NCBI GenBank assembly: GCA_905250885.1
Contig: CAJNOQ010003508.1
Span: 1-20,067, forward strand
Direction of reading: 5' to 3'
Origin: Didymodactylos carnosus
Taxonomy: Eukaryota > Rotifera > Eurotatoria > Philodinida > Philodinidae
Length of the DNA stretch: 20,067 bases
Shown here piece by piece: positions 20,037 to 20,067 of the stretch. A program made the translations under genes and the position numbers. How positions within the stretch are numbered: position 1 is the first letter of the stretch; each line of letters starts with the position of its first letter. The notes beneath the pieces were generated by a model. That model was not told the DNA's origin, did no database searches, and saw only the letters and a program-made list of their open reading frames with translations.

Positions 20037-20067
20037 AACTAGATTAAAAGGTACATTTATCTAGCTG

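Overview
The window looks like nuclear DNA of a bdelloid-type rotifer. It is AT-rich and sparsely coding. Genes are split by very short GT-AG introns (about 32 to 150 nt, one near 300). It holds a decayed 7TM receptor of the kind expanded in rotifers, plus remnants of a Ty3/gypsy-type element, a Penelope-type GIY-YIG domain and foldback/MITE elements. The taxon is inferred from style and families, not proven. No bacterial features (operons, Shine-Dalgarno sites, CRISPR) are seen.

Layout. 1-640: AT-rich, no gene. 710-1592 (+): rhodopsin-like GPCR pseudogene read through three frames. 1629-2700 (+): 5'-truncated, internally deleted LTR retrotransposon (integrase end, then a membrane-anchor ORF, then a polypurine tract and LTR start). 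2701-5207: no gene supported. 5208-7775 (-): a cluster of exon-like segments: a terminal exon ending in a 19-bp palindrome, a GIY-YIG domain, a candidate multi-exon gene with Cys-rich and K/E-rich parts, and a second multi-exon gene. 8352-8422 (-): tRNA-like sequence with an oligo-T stretch. 8628-8763 and 14318-14461: two copies of one dispersed repeat. 10659-10939 (-): small two-exon single-pass membrane protein.

The best protein-coding part is 11703-14095 (-). It carries a two-exon trypsin-like serine protease with signal peptide, full catalytic triad and a C-terminal hydrophobic tail suggesting a membrane or GPI anchor. Upstream of it lies a five-exon gene for a small membrane protein that I assembled by splice phase. 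14534-14869 is a TA-flanked MITE and 15261-15672 a second long inverted-repeat element, followed by a small basic-protein gene (15686-15961, -). 17025-17302 (-) is a possible coding fragment. 17640-18030 is a degenerate minisatellite folding back on itself. 18822-19322 (+) is a broken membrane-protein fragment. The last 200 bases carry a possible second copy of the MITE arm and a small palindrome.

The genes do not form a pathway. The picture is a repeat-rich region with two or three probably live small genes and several dead ones. Spliced models rest on splice-site and phase agreement by eye; no transcript or database evidence was available.
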